DNA of 64,000 bases, taken from Symsagittifera roscoffensis (lineage: Eukaryota; Xenacoelomorpha; Acoela; Convolutidae). This document shows, one piece after another, positions 42,640-52,355 of the stretch (position 1 is its first letter; each line of letters opens with the position of its first letter). The notes beneath the pieces were generated by a model, which had not been told where the DNA came from, made no database searches, and was given only the letters and a program-made list of their open reading frames with translations. The stretch covers positions 28,801,325 through 28,865,324 of the forward strand of contig NC_087071.1 in NCBI RefSeq assembly GCF_963678635.1. The letters run 5' to 3'. The position numbers were made by a program, and so were the translations under genes.

Positions 42640-43960
42640 TCAAAGTGGTCAGTTTCGGTCTGAAGGATTTAACAAAATCTTTGTTGGAGAGCTTGTCAGG
42701 TTTGGAAACAATAATTTCATCATAAATACAAGAAGTATTTCCCAGTACTTCTCTAGATAAAAGCAGTTTTGAGTTTGAATTTGAGACGGACCGTAATCTT
42801 TACTCGGATATGCGTGATACCCTCCTCAGTTTAAATCTTCAATTATTCAAAGGACGATTGTTTGAAGCGTTTTGAACGTTTAAGAAGTTTTGAAAGTTTA
42901 GTTAAAAAAGAAAAAGCAGAACATAAAGCAAAATCGGAGGAAGATTCAGACGATGAACCACAAACTTACTTAACTTATGTAAACAATCTACTACATTCTC
43001 TATTCTCCAATTGTGAAGTTTATTTTATTAATACAATTGTTTGCAACGCCAATGGGTTATATCCTCATAAAACACAAATATCGAACGAATTCAACTCGTC
43101 GGCAGTGAGTAATAAAGGAATACTTGCTTGTCACGGGTATAGTTTTGAAGAATATCCGGAAGCATTTGATATGTATCCTTCCACTGATAGAGCAAGTTAT
43201 TTAGGATCAGGGATCATTTTTCACTTTATGGGAGGCTCGAAATTGGTTTGTTTATTTGCAAAAAATGTTGCTATCAAATATCAAAGTTTGAATTAAATTT
43301 ATTCGGACTAGACCTGATTTTTACTTTCTATCTGATAATCCCACGTCAGTCTTGAAATTTTTTGTTGTTCGCTGTTTACTAGAAGTAATTTAGTTGCTAA
43401 ACTAAATCGTCAGTACTTGCAATGGAATCTAGAAAAGCAACAACAATTGCATGGAAAATATAGCAAAAACCTTTATCATTCAATCTCGCGAAAACCAATT
43501 CTTTCAAGAATTTTATTCGTTAACGCTCCAATGAGAAGAATAGCAGTGGCAATGAACAAAAACTCAGCTTATGCGGAATCTTTTTTTGAAAACTTTTTCA
43601 ACTAACGGCAATTTCATTTGTGAGTGCTTAGAATAATTCAGAGTGAAAGAGCAATTGTTTCATTAGTTACAATTTCTTCCTGTCGCCCTTATTTTACGGA
43701 AAAAAGCAACAAATTTTTCCCAGCTCATCCTATAGAATTTTTGGAAAAACTAAATTCTTGTTTTCGACGTGACTTCACTACAGGATTCAGCTGAACAGTT
43801 GCATTCTCCAGAACTTAGTGAAGAAAGCTTGAGATAAGAAATGTTTTTGCAATTTCCCTTGGGGCAAGTAACGGAAGTGAATCTTTTGGGAGAACGATTA
43901 TCAAACACTCAAACTGACAGATTCGGAACAGTCGCTAAAAATATTTAATTGTTTTGAGTT
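42640..43960 (+). pseudogene. Polinton major capsid protein (double jelly-roll type), degenerate
   Basis: FEFETDRNLYSDMRDTLLSL (42775-42834), an open stretch 42862-43296 (144 codons) with a Lys/Asp/Glu-rich loop, TYLTYVNNLLHSLFSNCEVY, NGLYPHKTQISNEFNSS, GYSFEEYPEAFDMYP and YLGSG, then pieces FYFLSDNP, YSLTLQ/NAPMRRIAVAMN (43530), TSLQDSAEQLHSPELSEES (43780-43835), EMFLQFPLG-like and ERLSNTQTDRFGTVAKNI (43897-43948). Block order and wording match the MCP that would form icosahedral capsids for Polintons. At least six disruptions (start region, 43297, 43390-43620, 43840) make it non-functional. Confidence 0.8.
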
Positions 43961-43965
43961 TTCAG

Positions 43966-44398
43966 GTTCCTATAAAAATATTGTAACTTTTTTGGGAATT
44001 TTCTTTGTTATTATCGTGTACTATCTATTTTATTTTTTTCTCAGAGCTAAAGCTCCAGAAAAAAAAGAGAAGGAATGCTGTTTAGTTGAATACCCGAGAC
44101 ACTTCTTCAACCAAGACTGTAAAACCGAGTTCAATAACCTTTGCCCACTACATAAGACTTGTGTATGGGACTTTGTTGATTCAATACCTAAATGCGTGTA
44201 AGTCAATAATCATTCTTTTTTATCCTAAAGTGTTCTATCAATCTATCAATCTATCAGTTTTTTCGTTTTTAGACGTGAATCAGCTTACAATTGCAAAGAT
44301 GGATACTTTTTTATTTTTGCAAACTATGGAAAAAATTCCGGAGCTCAGGTTCAAGTACATGTGAACTTACCCTCTGATAAATTAGCGAAACTAACATA
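43966..44398 (+). CDS. Two-exon one-pass membrane protein fragment with Cys-rich domain
   Basis: Exon a follows GTTTTGAGTTTTCAG (ending 43965) and runs to 44197. It encodes a roughly 22-residue membrane span (NIVTFLGIFFVIIVYYLFYF), a basic/charged AKAPEKKEKE segment, then a Cys-rich ectodomain-like part (CCLVEYP, NQDCKTEFNNLCPLHKTC). GT(AAGT) donor at about 44199, acceptor TCGTTTTTAG ending 44271, intron about 75 nt. Exon b: ESAYNCKDGYFFIFANYGKN, VQVHVNLPSDKLAKLT, TAA at 44396-44398. No ATG was found, so an upstream exon is missing or replaced by the capsid gene that ends next to it. Seven or more cysteines suggest a disulfide domain. Unknown family. Confidence 0.5.
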
Positions 44399-45140
44399 AT
44401 ACTCTTTTGCAATCATCAACTCAACTGCAAGCAATGATAGATGATACTGGATCATGATAGCTCGACAGGACAAAACTTAAAAACTTGTTCATTCTTTGGG
44501 TCGAAAAAGAACAAGTTATTCCTTTTTAACAAAAAATAATGGTCGATTGGCTCCCAGAAAACTAGAAAAAACCGATAATTTTTTGCAATATTTTTACGCA
44601 GTTTTTATAAGCTTTTCTTCTTTTTAAGTTCTACCAGAGAAACTTGAATCATAATCATGATGTGAATGTTTTGAATTTTATAATTAATTTAAAGTAAATG
44701 GGTAGTTTTTTGATTGAGGGTTTAATTTACTGCAGCAATTGTACTGTACGATGCAGTGATTCACATACTTTCTATGTAAGTTGTGTATTTTCTCAAAAAG
44801 GTTTGTTTTTAGGGTTTTTTAATCAAAAGTTTGATAGGTCAAAATACATCAAATCGTACCGTGTTAAGAAGGTTTTTAGAAAAAAAACTTAATTTTTTGA
44901 CAAAAAAAATCTCAAGTTTTGATCGAACTCTTGTACAATTGACTTGTCATGAACCAAAAAACTAAGTAAAACAGTTTCTTTCCACGATTTACACTCAATA
45001 GGCCAGATATTTTTATCAATTAGATACCACGCCCCGAGATTTTTTTTCCAAAAAAATGAGAGAAAAACCAAAGAAAAAATGAATTTACTTACCCTCTTTC
45101 TCTTAGCATTACACAAATCAAGAAACCCATGAAATCTTAC
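44399..45140 (+). other. Unassigned; small Cys-containing ORF at 44698-44892
   Basis: ORF with ATG at 44698 encodes GSFLIEGLIYCSNCTVRCSD, SHTFYVSCVFSQKGLF and a basic end (64 residues). Three clustered Cys and a GTAAGT inside (44776) could mean an exon rather than an ORF. There is no similarity to the membrane protein upstream beyond Cys content. The rest is empty. Confidence 0.25.
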
Positions 45141-45300
45141 CAATCCTATTCCCTATCTTAATACGTTTTAGACTCTATACTCAATGTTATTACATAGCTA
45201 GGAGACCGGAAGTTCTATTTCCTATCTTAAAACATAGGGGTCTCCTAGCAAATCCCCCCCTCCCCCCTCAGCTCCGACATCTACTACTCACGTTAAACTT
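45141..45300. repeat. Copy of the 25.9-26.05 kb repeat with poly-C tract
   Basis: TATTCCCTATCTTAATACGT, TTATTACATAGCTAGGAGAC, CGGAAGTTCTATTTCCTATC, a CCCCCCCTCCCCCC tract, and CTACTACTCACG. These are in the same order and orientation as 25925-26045. Same mobile or satellite family. Confidence 0.6.
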
Positions 45301-47338
45301 TTGTCGGCACGATCAGTGGAAACAGAAGAACAAAAGAAGATCAAAGAGAGAAGTTTTTTTGCGGAATCCGCTTAAGAATCCCAAAAGACACAGTGTGGCC
45401 TCGTAGTGAAAAAAAATCAGTTTTCAGATTTTCATTAGGCGTAATATCATCAACATATAAAGCAGGTTAGAATTACATAGCTGTTTGTACACAGTGAAAA
45501 TCAGTATGCAAGTTAGCTTACACATAATAAATCAAAAACTGTTTACCGCAAATCAGTCTTTTTACAAATCTACACAAAGAATACTGAGTTGAACTCATGT
45601 TATTTTAACTTGCATTTATAAAACGTGACTACGAAACATCATTTTTTGTTGAAGAAAGCCAGTAAAAAGTTCTAAAACATTTTAAAAGCCGACAGAAGTA
45701 CATGTAGGTCAAACTGAACAGGTTCTGCGACAGTAACTTATCGAAAATCACGGTTTTCAGTTTCAGCGCTATTCGTTCAATGTTTGTCTCAGTAATCTTC
45801 GCATCTTGCTAACTTTTGCATTCAGTTTTAATTCACAAGCCAATATATTTTCATGTAAACAGAATCAGGTAAGATATTTTTTGTTTTAACTGTTTGACAC
45901 GCTCCAAAACACGAGGGTTGTATGCTGATTTCTTTAGCGACAGGTTGTGAAAAACAAACAAGCTAGTACTTATACGTTTTTAATTTCTGTCTAAAAAAAG
46001 AAAAATTGGATTTCACTTATAGTTTTTCGTTGATTTTTAGGACAAAACTGAGTTCAACTTTTAAAAATATTTTGAATCAACCTTTGCTTAGCTCGTACCA
46101 TTCTTTTTTGTATTGACAATGTGCCTTTCAATTATTTGTTGTCAAAAATCTATTAAATGTCTCATATTAATAAAATTTAAACAACGTAAAAAAATAACGA
46201 ATTTCATTAACTAGCCCCTTAAAAAAAGAGCAATTATCTAAAAATACTCAGAAAAAACGGTCAGAATAACATTTTGTGCAAACAGAAAATTCCTTGATAG
46301 AATGCGTATGTGAGCCATGTTTGCTTTGTATGCCTGATTTGATTAATAGAAAAAAAAATTGCTTTGAGACCCCCAAAAGTTAACCTAATTAGAACGCTTT
46401 AACTGTGTCAAACTAGTGACTCGTAACAAACCAGTACTTGTTCGATGTTGAGCTTAATAATAATAACAAAAATGATGTAGTGGAATATTTTTCCATTGAT
46501 AATCTGTTGGCAATTTATCTAAAAAAAATAGACAACAACAAATGGATTTGTAATATGACTGAGTAACTGGTGAATTTCTACTCAACGCGGATAGCATGAC
46601 CTGTGTTACCTCGAAAAGCGAGGCCCTGATCAAACATTTTGTTTTTCCGAGCTCAACTAAAAGCTATTGAGGTTATTTGCCACATATATTTTTTTGCCGC
46701 AGTTGCCTTTTAAATTTTAGCCATCACATTTTTTGTCAAAAAACGTTCTGTTTTCTATGCAATTTTCTGAAAAAAAGCGAACGATTTCGCGTAGAGCATT
46801 TTATTGACGTTAAAAGTTGAGCAAACTGTTTTTAGTTTCGCAATTTTTCCTCACACTTACTCTCTTTGTCAGAATAACCATAGGATAGTTCAGATAAACA
46901 GTACACTTCCTAGATAAGTGTTGTTTATATGGTCAAAACTTCATTTCCATGAAAGTGGCAACATAATCACTCACTTCCTCGAAATACCCTTACTGAATTT
47001 TTTGTTTAAGTTTTCTCTACATGAGAGTAGAAAAACGGTTAGGATGTTAAAGATTGACTACCGTCAATAGTAAAAAATAAGCGATTTTCTTTCAGCACTC
47101 AACAAAAATTTCAATTTTCCGAAAATTTCAAGTTTTTTGGTGCAATAAACTTTGCAATTCGAAAACTCTCTGATGGATTGCCTATATTGAGACAAACCCA
47201 ATCTGTTTACAGATGATTGATTTGACAGCATGGAGCTTAGCGTTTATAAAAATTTATCATAAACTAAAAACCTTGTAGAAATCTCGAACTTAGTGTCCCT
47301 GCATAAGAAAATCTCTTAAAAATGTTGAAAATTATCAG
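45301..47338. other. No gene recognised
   Basis: Two kilobases of stop-rich A+T-rich DNA. No frame over 60 codons, no similarity to other parts of the window, no RNA gene. Confidence 0.45.
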
Positions 47339-47560
47339 TATTGAATTTGTTTTTCTGATATTCAGAGGGCATTGAATCTCAAACAGTGGAACAAACTGTA
47401 TATCTGCGTAGGACAATTGTGTCGCTGCTTATTTATATATATATATATATGTCTTGGATTTGTTTTTATGATATTCAGAGGGCATTGAATCTCAAACAGT
47501 GGAACAAACTGTATATTGTGTCGCTGCTTATTTATGTATATATATAAAAAAAACAGGGCT
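47339..47560. repeat. Tandem duplication, about 115 bp, with TA microsatellite
   Basis: GATATTCAGAGGGCATTGAA and CAGTGGAACAAACTGTATAT occur at about 47358 and 47473. Each copy ends with a TATATATATA run (longer in the first). The second copy lacks the CTGCGTAGGACAA segment. Recent duplication; non-coding. Confidence 0.8.
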
Positions 47561-48012
47561 AAGCATTAGCAGATATTGTCGCATAAATGTCTATTTTTTT
47601 TCCTACAGGTTTTATGTGTCAAACAAAATTTTTTCTTATAGAAAACAGTCCAAAAACGCTGATTTTGAGTGTTTTTACGATTGGTTGTCACTACGATTTG
47701 CCAATTTTTTCTGTTTCAAAGTTTCTGTGCTGCAGTCAAGTTAAAAAAAAAACATCTGAAAGTTAGGTCGACCAAAAAAACGTAACGAAAAAACAAAAGA
47801 AAACAGAAGATACTAGAAAAGGTCAAGGGATTGCACACATGAAAACGTATCCCACCTCCAAAAATCCAATCACATAAATCCGTTACTGAAAATTAGTCTT
47901 CAAGGAAACTATCAAAAAACTACTAATAACATTTTAAAGATTTATGTTTAGAATTGCAAGAAAAGTTATCTTCATTTTAAATCCGAGTTTTTATTTGCAA
48001 TTTGTGAACCTG
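47561..48012. other. No gene recognised
   Basis: The ORF to 47744 overlaps the duplication and starts from TTG. It is not supported. Confidence 0.35.
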
Positions 48013-48210
48013 ATAAAAAGTAATGTTTTTTTACGGGCAAAATAATTTTCACAACACTTATCAAAAACTAAAAAAAAAACTTGAAAGAAACGAAAAAAGG
48101 AAAAAAGAAGCCAAGTTTATTTTTTTAGTTTTTGATAAGTATTGTGAAAATTATTTTGCCCGTAAAAAAACATTACTTTTTTCCTTTTTTCGTTTCTTTC
48201 ATGTCAAGTT
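48013..48210. repeat. Interleaved (A-B-A'-B') inverted repeats
   Basis: Arm A (48015-48077: AAAGTAATGTTTTTTTACGG, then GCAAAATAATTTTCACAA, ...) is the reverse complement of A' (48121-48180). Segment B (48079-48108: AACTTGAAAGAAACGAAAAA, AGGAAAAA) is the reverse complement of B' (48178-48208). The order is A B A' B', not A B B' A', so the two stems would interleave (pseudoknot order) instead of nesting. Spacer about 13 bases. The 88-codon ORF spanning it is a by-product. Confidence 0.75.
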
Positions 48211-48817
48211 GTTTGATGTTTCATTTCAATTTCGATTTCTTTATGACCTAAAATCAAACTATCTTCATTGTTCTCAAACTTCATTCTAAGTCAAAAAGTC
48301 TTTTGTCTAGTCAAATTAGGAAGTACATATACCTTCTTTCGTCAAAAACACAACTTAGCTGCTGGAACCTGTCTCGTTTAGTATTACAAAAACGTTTTTT
48401 GAATTGTTTACTTCCAGTTTAAAAAAGTTCATTCTTAGATGAAGAAAAGTAACTTCTTAGATGAATTGCTTTTTTTGACATTTATAGAAGCTAATTTTAC
48501 GAAAGAGCAATATTTTTAAAAATTGCTTGCTGATTCCAATTTCTTAATCTTAGTTTGTAATTAGGGCTACATGTGATAATTTGAACTTGCACAATTTTGA
48601 ATTCATTTTTGTTGTTTTCGGTTATCCGGTTCATCAAGCAGACAATGAGCAGATAACTCATGCATGGCAACGAACAATGGCAACTTTTAACCTTAAGTTA
48701 TCTAATTTTGTTCAATCTAACATGGAGTTCGTATCATTTTATCACTAGCGAGCAAAACTGTATAATCAATTTGGCAACAGCTTTTATTTTGACCAATTTT
48801 CAGCAGCAATCAAACTA
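48211..48817. other. Region upstream of the lipase
   Basis: No gene is seen. GACCAATTTTCAG (ending 48803) is a good acceptor 14 bases before the lipase ATG, suggesting a 5'-UTR intron or a spliced leader site. Confidence 0.4.
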
Positions 48818-50437
48818 ATGTGTTCCTATCTAGTTTACGTTTATCTTGATAGAGTGGTGAAAACTTTCGAAAAACACGATAGAGAAGAGCTTTTGATTGA
48901 AATCGCTCGAAAGTTTGGTAAAGATGACCCTCCTCAGTTTTTGTACGACATAACTACAAAAAAGCCTAAGAGAATTGACACATCTAACACTGAGTTAGAG
49001 AAAGGCAAGCAATATCGGTGGGAACTTGAAGACTGGAATTGCAAATACCTTGTTCAAAGTGCTCTTTTCTGCTCGAAAGCAACCTACGAACCGAATCCTT
49101 ACATGTTCCTGCAAGCGGAAATAGAAAATCACGGAGTAACGAAGCTGCTAGCTGCTGAAGTCGTTTTTGATGAACAAAGTGCTTCTTTGTTTCTGTTGGG
49201 TGATAATGAACACTATTACAAAGGTAGAACATTAGTTGTTGCATTCAGAGGAACTCTAAACAAAACTGATATCAAAACAGACTTTGAAATAGAACTAAAG
49301 AAAGATAACAGCTACTTCAAAGAGGGTAAAATTCACGGCGGCTTTTTGAAGAGAATGCAACAAATACCGATTGGTGACATTTTGATTCTGGCTAAAAATT
49401 GTAATGTCTCACGAATTTTAACTTGTGGACATTCACTTGGGGGCGCTGTTTCATCATTATGCCACATGCGACTGCATCACGCTCTTGCGGAAAAAACTGA
49501 TAAAAGTGGAGGGCCCAAATATGAATTGATAAACATGACATTTGGTGCTCCATTTTTTGGAAACAAAGAATTTCGGGAATATGCTGAAAGAAATGGATTT
49601 GATCAGCGAATGTTTCATTTTGCGAGTGCCTCTGACATTGTTCCGATAATACTCTCCAATGGTCAACTCAAATCTTATTTAAAAGGCAAACCGTTAGGTG
49701 TCCTAGTGAAGCTGGTAGATTACTGCATTCAGATAGTTTCAAATGTGGGCTTCAAAAATTCAGAAAAAATAAAACACCTCAACAAACTTTTTTCATTTTT
49801 GAATGAAAACCCAGAAACGATGCACAGTGACACAAATGAGAGTAGTTATGTTCCAATCGGTGACTACCTGCTGATCATCGAGAGATCAAAAGAAACTGTT
49901 GTTGAACGTCTTCAGAATAGGCTCACAATTGTTCAAACTATGTTGAATAACGGTTTCAAAACAAACGAGGTAGAACTTTGCGATATTCGCAAACATCACT
50001 CTTTAGACAACTATATCCACATTGTGGAAAAAGTCATTGAGCAGTTTCGAATAATCAAAAGAGCGAAAAAGACAATTCTTGTTGAAAAAGAACATTGTAA
50101 ACACTTTATTGGAAAACATGGAATTTCGTACAACTTCGAGGTGTCGTGCTCCTTCACCTGCGCCGCTGAATGTAACGAAAAAGAGATGCTGACCAAATCA
50201 AGCAAACCATTTGTGTTCTGCGAAGCCTGCTATTTTGATCCAAACACCGTGGAGCACTGTTTCCACCTGCAATGCTCGGAAAAAGATGGTTGTACATTCA
50301 TTTACATTCAAGCATTTAAACCCATAGGGGCTTATGATTATTTTTCGATGAACGTTTTCTCTTTTTTTTTGAATCATTCTAAAATTAAAGAAAAAACAAA
50401 GTTAAAAGAATTTATTTCATCAAAAGGTTTAAACTAG
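48818..50437 (+). CDS. Class 3 (alpha/beta-hydrolase) lipase with Cys-rich C-terminal domain
   Basis: 539 residues uninterrupted, the longest intact frame in the window. It likely hydrolyses acyl esters of glycerolipids. Residues 1-75 are a charged helical start. The lipase core is about 100-400: VVAFRGTLNKTD (strand plus oxyanion region, 143-154), nucleophile elbow GHSLGGAVSSL with Ser206, SASDIVP with Asp273, and HHSLDNY with His394 completing the triad. No signal peptide, so it is probably cytosolic. After about 430 comes a Cys/His-rich unit (FEVSCSFTCAAEC, FCEACYF, HCFHLQC) that may bind metal or be a degenerate ring. ATG chosen because it follows the acceptor TTTTCAG. Uncertain: whether it is spliced to the ORFs downstream, and whether it belongs to the host or to an element. 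Confidence 0.88.
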   Translation: MCSYLVYVYLDRVVKTFEKHDREELLIEIARKFGKDDPPQFLYDITTKKPKRIDTSNTELEKGKQYRWELEDWNCKYLVQSALFCSKATYEPNPYMFLQAEIENHGVTKLLAAEVVFDEQSASLFLLGDNEHYYKGRTLVVAFRGTLNKTDIKTDFEIELKKDNSYFKEGKIHGGFLKRMQQIPIGDILILAKNCNVSRILTCGHSLGGAVSSLCHMRLHHALAEKTDKSGGPKYELINMTFGAPFFGNKEFREYAERNGFDQRMFHFASASDIVPIILSNGQLKSYLKGKPLGVLVKLVDYCIQIVSNVGFKNSEKIKHLNKLFSFLNENPETMHSDTNESSYVPIGDYLLIIERSKETVVERLQNRLTIVQTMLNNGFKTNEVELCDIRKHHSLDNYIHIVEKVIEQFRIIKRAKKTILVEKEHCKHFIGKHGISYNFEVSCSFTCAAECNEKEMLTKSSKPFVFCEACYFDPNTVEHCFHLQCSEKDGCTFIYIQAFKPIGAYDYFSMNVFSFFLNHSKIKEKTKLKEFISSKGLN

Positions 50438-50749
50438 GGATATGCAGTATTTGTCGAATTAACTTGATAGTGGCGAAGAGTTTATTTGAAAAGCTACATT
50501 TTGTAAAATGTACGGATAGTTCATTTTGAAGTTAAAGGTTTCAACCAAAATATTTCATGCCGATAACCGCTCAGTTTATTAGATACACAATTTTTCAAAC
50601 AAATCTTGGCCAATATCAAGTTAGTCAAATTTGCTTAGCAACAGATACAATCTTTTTACTTCAGTAAACGATATCAACTAGTTCAGTTGAAATTTTAAAA
50701 AACACTTTTGTTTAATAATCAATGTGTTTGAGGTAATATGTGTGCATAA
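50438..50749. other. Gap between lipase and next ORF
   Basis: No gene. No strong donor at the lipase end (CAAAAG|GTTTAA is weak), so a separate transcript or a long UTR is equally possible. Confidence 0.35.
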
Positions 50750-51316
50750 ATGCTTCGTCTCCTTTCTTTTTTAGAGCATGACAAACGAAATCATCGAGAA
50801 ATCAACTACTGCAATAGAAATCCAATCAAAGAAACTGAAAGGAATGTTATGGAACCATTGTTGGATCCTATTGCTCTATCAGTTGGACATCTTATACGGA
50901 TTTCTTTTAGCAAAAAAGTAACTTACCTGGGGTCAAAACAAGTTTCTAAACAGATTGCTTTCAATAAAAAAAAACTTCGTTTAAGAAGCAGATTTATTTC
51001 AAATATGACCTTAGTTGGGGGAAAATGCAAAAAAAAAATTTTACTTCAACTTTTTAGTCGCTCTTTTTTATGGTGTTTTCGAAACCGATGTTTGGAACGG
51101 ACAAATCCAGAAGATTTCTTTGATAATAAAAAATTTATTTTAGGCTATCGAAATGAAAAAAAAAATGAAGGAAAAACATCTCTTCTTCTTTCAAAAAATC
51201 ATCTTGTCGCTTTCTTGATAATTTTTCGGATCAAAAACGAACCAATTTCGGTCACAAAACTCTTGCGATCACAAGTCAATAACTACATTAACGGTTTCGT
51301 TAAATTTACAAATTGA
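50750..51316 (+). CDS. Basic 188-residue ORF, unknown
   Basis: ATG at 50750 to TGA at 51314. Rich in Lys/Arg/Asn/Phe. Blocks: DKRNHREINYCNRNPIKE, PLLDPIALSVGHLIRISF, KKKLRLRSRFISNMTLVGG, LLQLFSRSFLWCFRNRC, then KTSLLLSKNHLVAFLIIF and a short end. No membrane span is convincing. In this base composition 188 codons without a stop are unlikely by chance. Same strand as lipase and J-like gene, 312 and 184 bases away, so they could be exons or co-transcribed neighbours. I do not recognise the family. Confidence 0.45.
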   Translation: MLRLLSFLEHDKRNHREINYCNRNPIKETERNVMEPLLDPIALSVGHLIRISFSKKVTYLGSKQVSKQIAFNKKKLRLRSRFISNMTLVGGKCKKKILLQLFSRSFLWCFRNRCLERTNPEDFFDNKKFILGYRNEKKNEGKTSLLLSKNHLVAFLIIFRIKNEPISVTKLLRSQVNNYINGFVKFTN

Positions 51317-51500
51317 CCAGAGCCACAATTGCTTATTTTTTGTTGCACAAAGAGCAGTTTCGTTTTCATTCAAAATAAAAAGAAAATCTGTGTACTGAAA
51401 TAAAAAATCACGCAAACAGGATTCAATGGAGAAAACAGCATCCAATTAACAAGATGTATGTTTTTAATCAAAACAAGATCAGCCCTGAGTCTAAGGCAGT

Positions 51501-52355
51501 TTGACCCTGGGTATCGAGGATCTTTCGGACGATAAAATTAATTGTTCAATGCTAATTAGTGCAACAGAAACAAGCAGTCTACTCCTTGTAAACTTTTGTC
51601 ATCATCTGTATCAAATGTTTTTGCGACGAAATATAACAAAAGGAGAGTTCTGCTGTGCTGTGTTTGAAAGTTCGTTATCCAGTTTTTTTGCCGGCCTTGC
51701 GTCTTATTTTAGTTTTACGGACTGTGCTGACGTCTTGAATGGTTACATACCAACAAAATACGACAAACATTTCTTGATACATCTTGAAAGAATGGTGTTT
51801 ACAACCGGAAGCGTACAACTGGGAAAGATTCTTTTTTCCGGACAATTCCAAAAAATTTTTCTTGATTCAACGGGTGACAATGAAAAAGCTGATTTAATTG
51901 TCAAAGCTTTATGTATTTTGGAAGTTCCTCTTCCTCATGATGGATCATTAAATGCGATTACACATGACGACATATTGGGTTGTTACAGAAAAAAGGCCTT
52001 AAGTTTTCATTATCAGGCTCTTTCAAAGGTTGCTGGACGTAAAAAAGAAACCGAACACCGAAAACAAGCCGCAAGATGGATTGAAATGTCAAAAGACCTG
52101 CTCATTTTGTTGTATGAGAAACCAAACACTGTCTCTCGTTCAACAAAACGATTAATTGAGAGAAACTGGAAAAAAAGCGAAGAAATATTTGATTTCACTG
52201 AAAACACTGACGATATGCAAGTTTTTTTCAATTTACTCAGGATATCAGGCGAAGTAGAAGACCCAGGGGAAGTCAAAATGACCAACCGTAAAAGAAAACA
52301 TGATCAACTAGAAAAGGTGGGCTTAGAATCAAAGAAAGACGTCCGGAAATTTTGA
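51501..52355 (+). CDS. J-like domain protein with degenerate HPD (HYQ)
   Basis: An open frame of 284 codons with the first ATG at 51549 (residue 17). If it is an exon it could start at the acceptor-like AAGGCAG (ending 51500). The N-terminal 100 residues are helical with Phe/Cys-rich LYQMFLRRNITKGEFCCAVF. Residues about 150-200 look like a J domain: ALCILEVPLP, DDILGCYRKKALSFHYQALS, KQAARWIEMSKDLLILLYE. The DnaJ HPD motif is H-Y-Q (52008-52016), so stimulation of Hsp70 ATPase is not expected. The tail is basic/acidic (TNRKRKHDQLEK) with a possible nuclear signal. Family known by pattern only. Confidence 0.6.
   Translation: MTLGIEDLSDDKINCSMLISATETSSLLLVNFCHHLYQMFLRRNITKGEFCCAVFESSLSSFFAGLASYFSFTDCADVLNGYIPTKYDKHFLIHLERMVFTTGSVQLGKILFSGQFQKIFLDSTGDNEKADLIVKALCILEVPLPHDGSLNAITHDDILGCYRKKALSFHYQALSKVAGRKKETEHRKQAARWIEMSKDLLILLYEKPNTVSRSTKRLIERNWKKSEEIFDFTENTDDMQVFFNLLRISGEVEDPGEVKMTNRKRKHDQLEKVGLESKKDVRKF

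Noticed and set aside
47430-47550. TATATATA runs as TATA boxes or an origin
   Set aside because: Microsatellite in a duplication; no gene start within reach.
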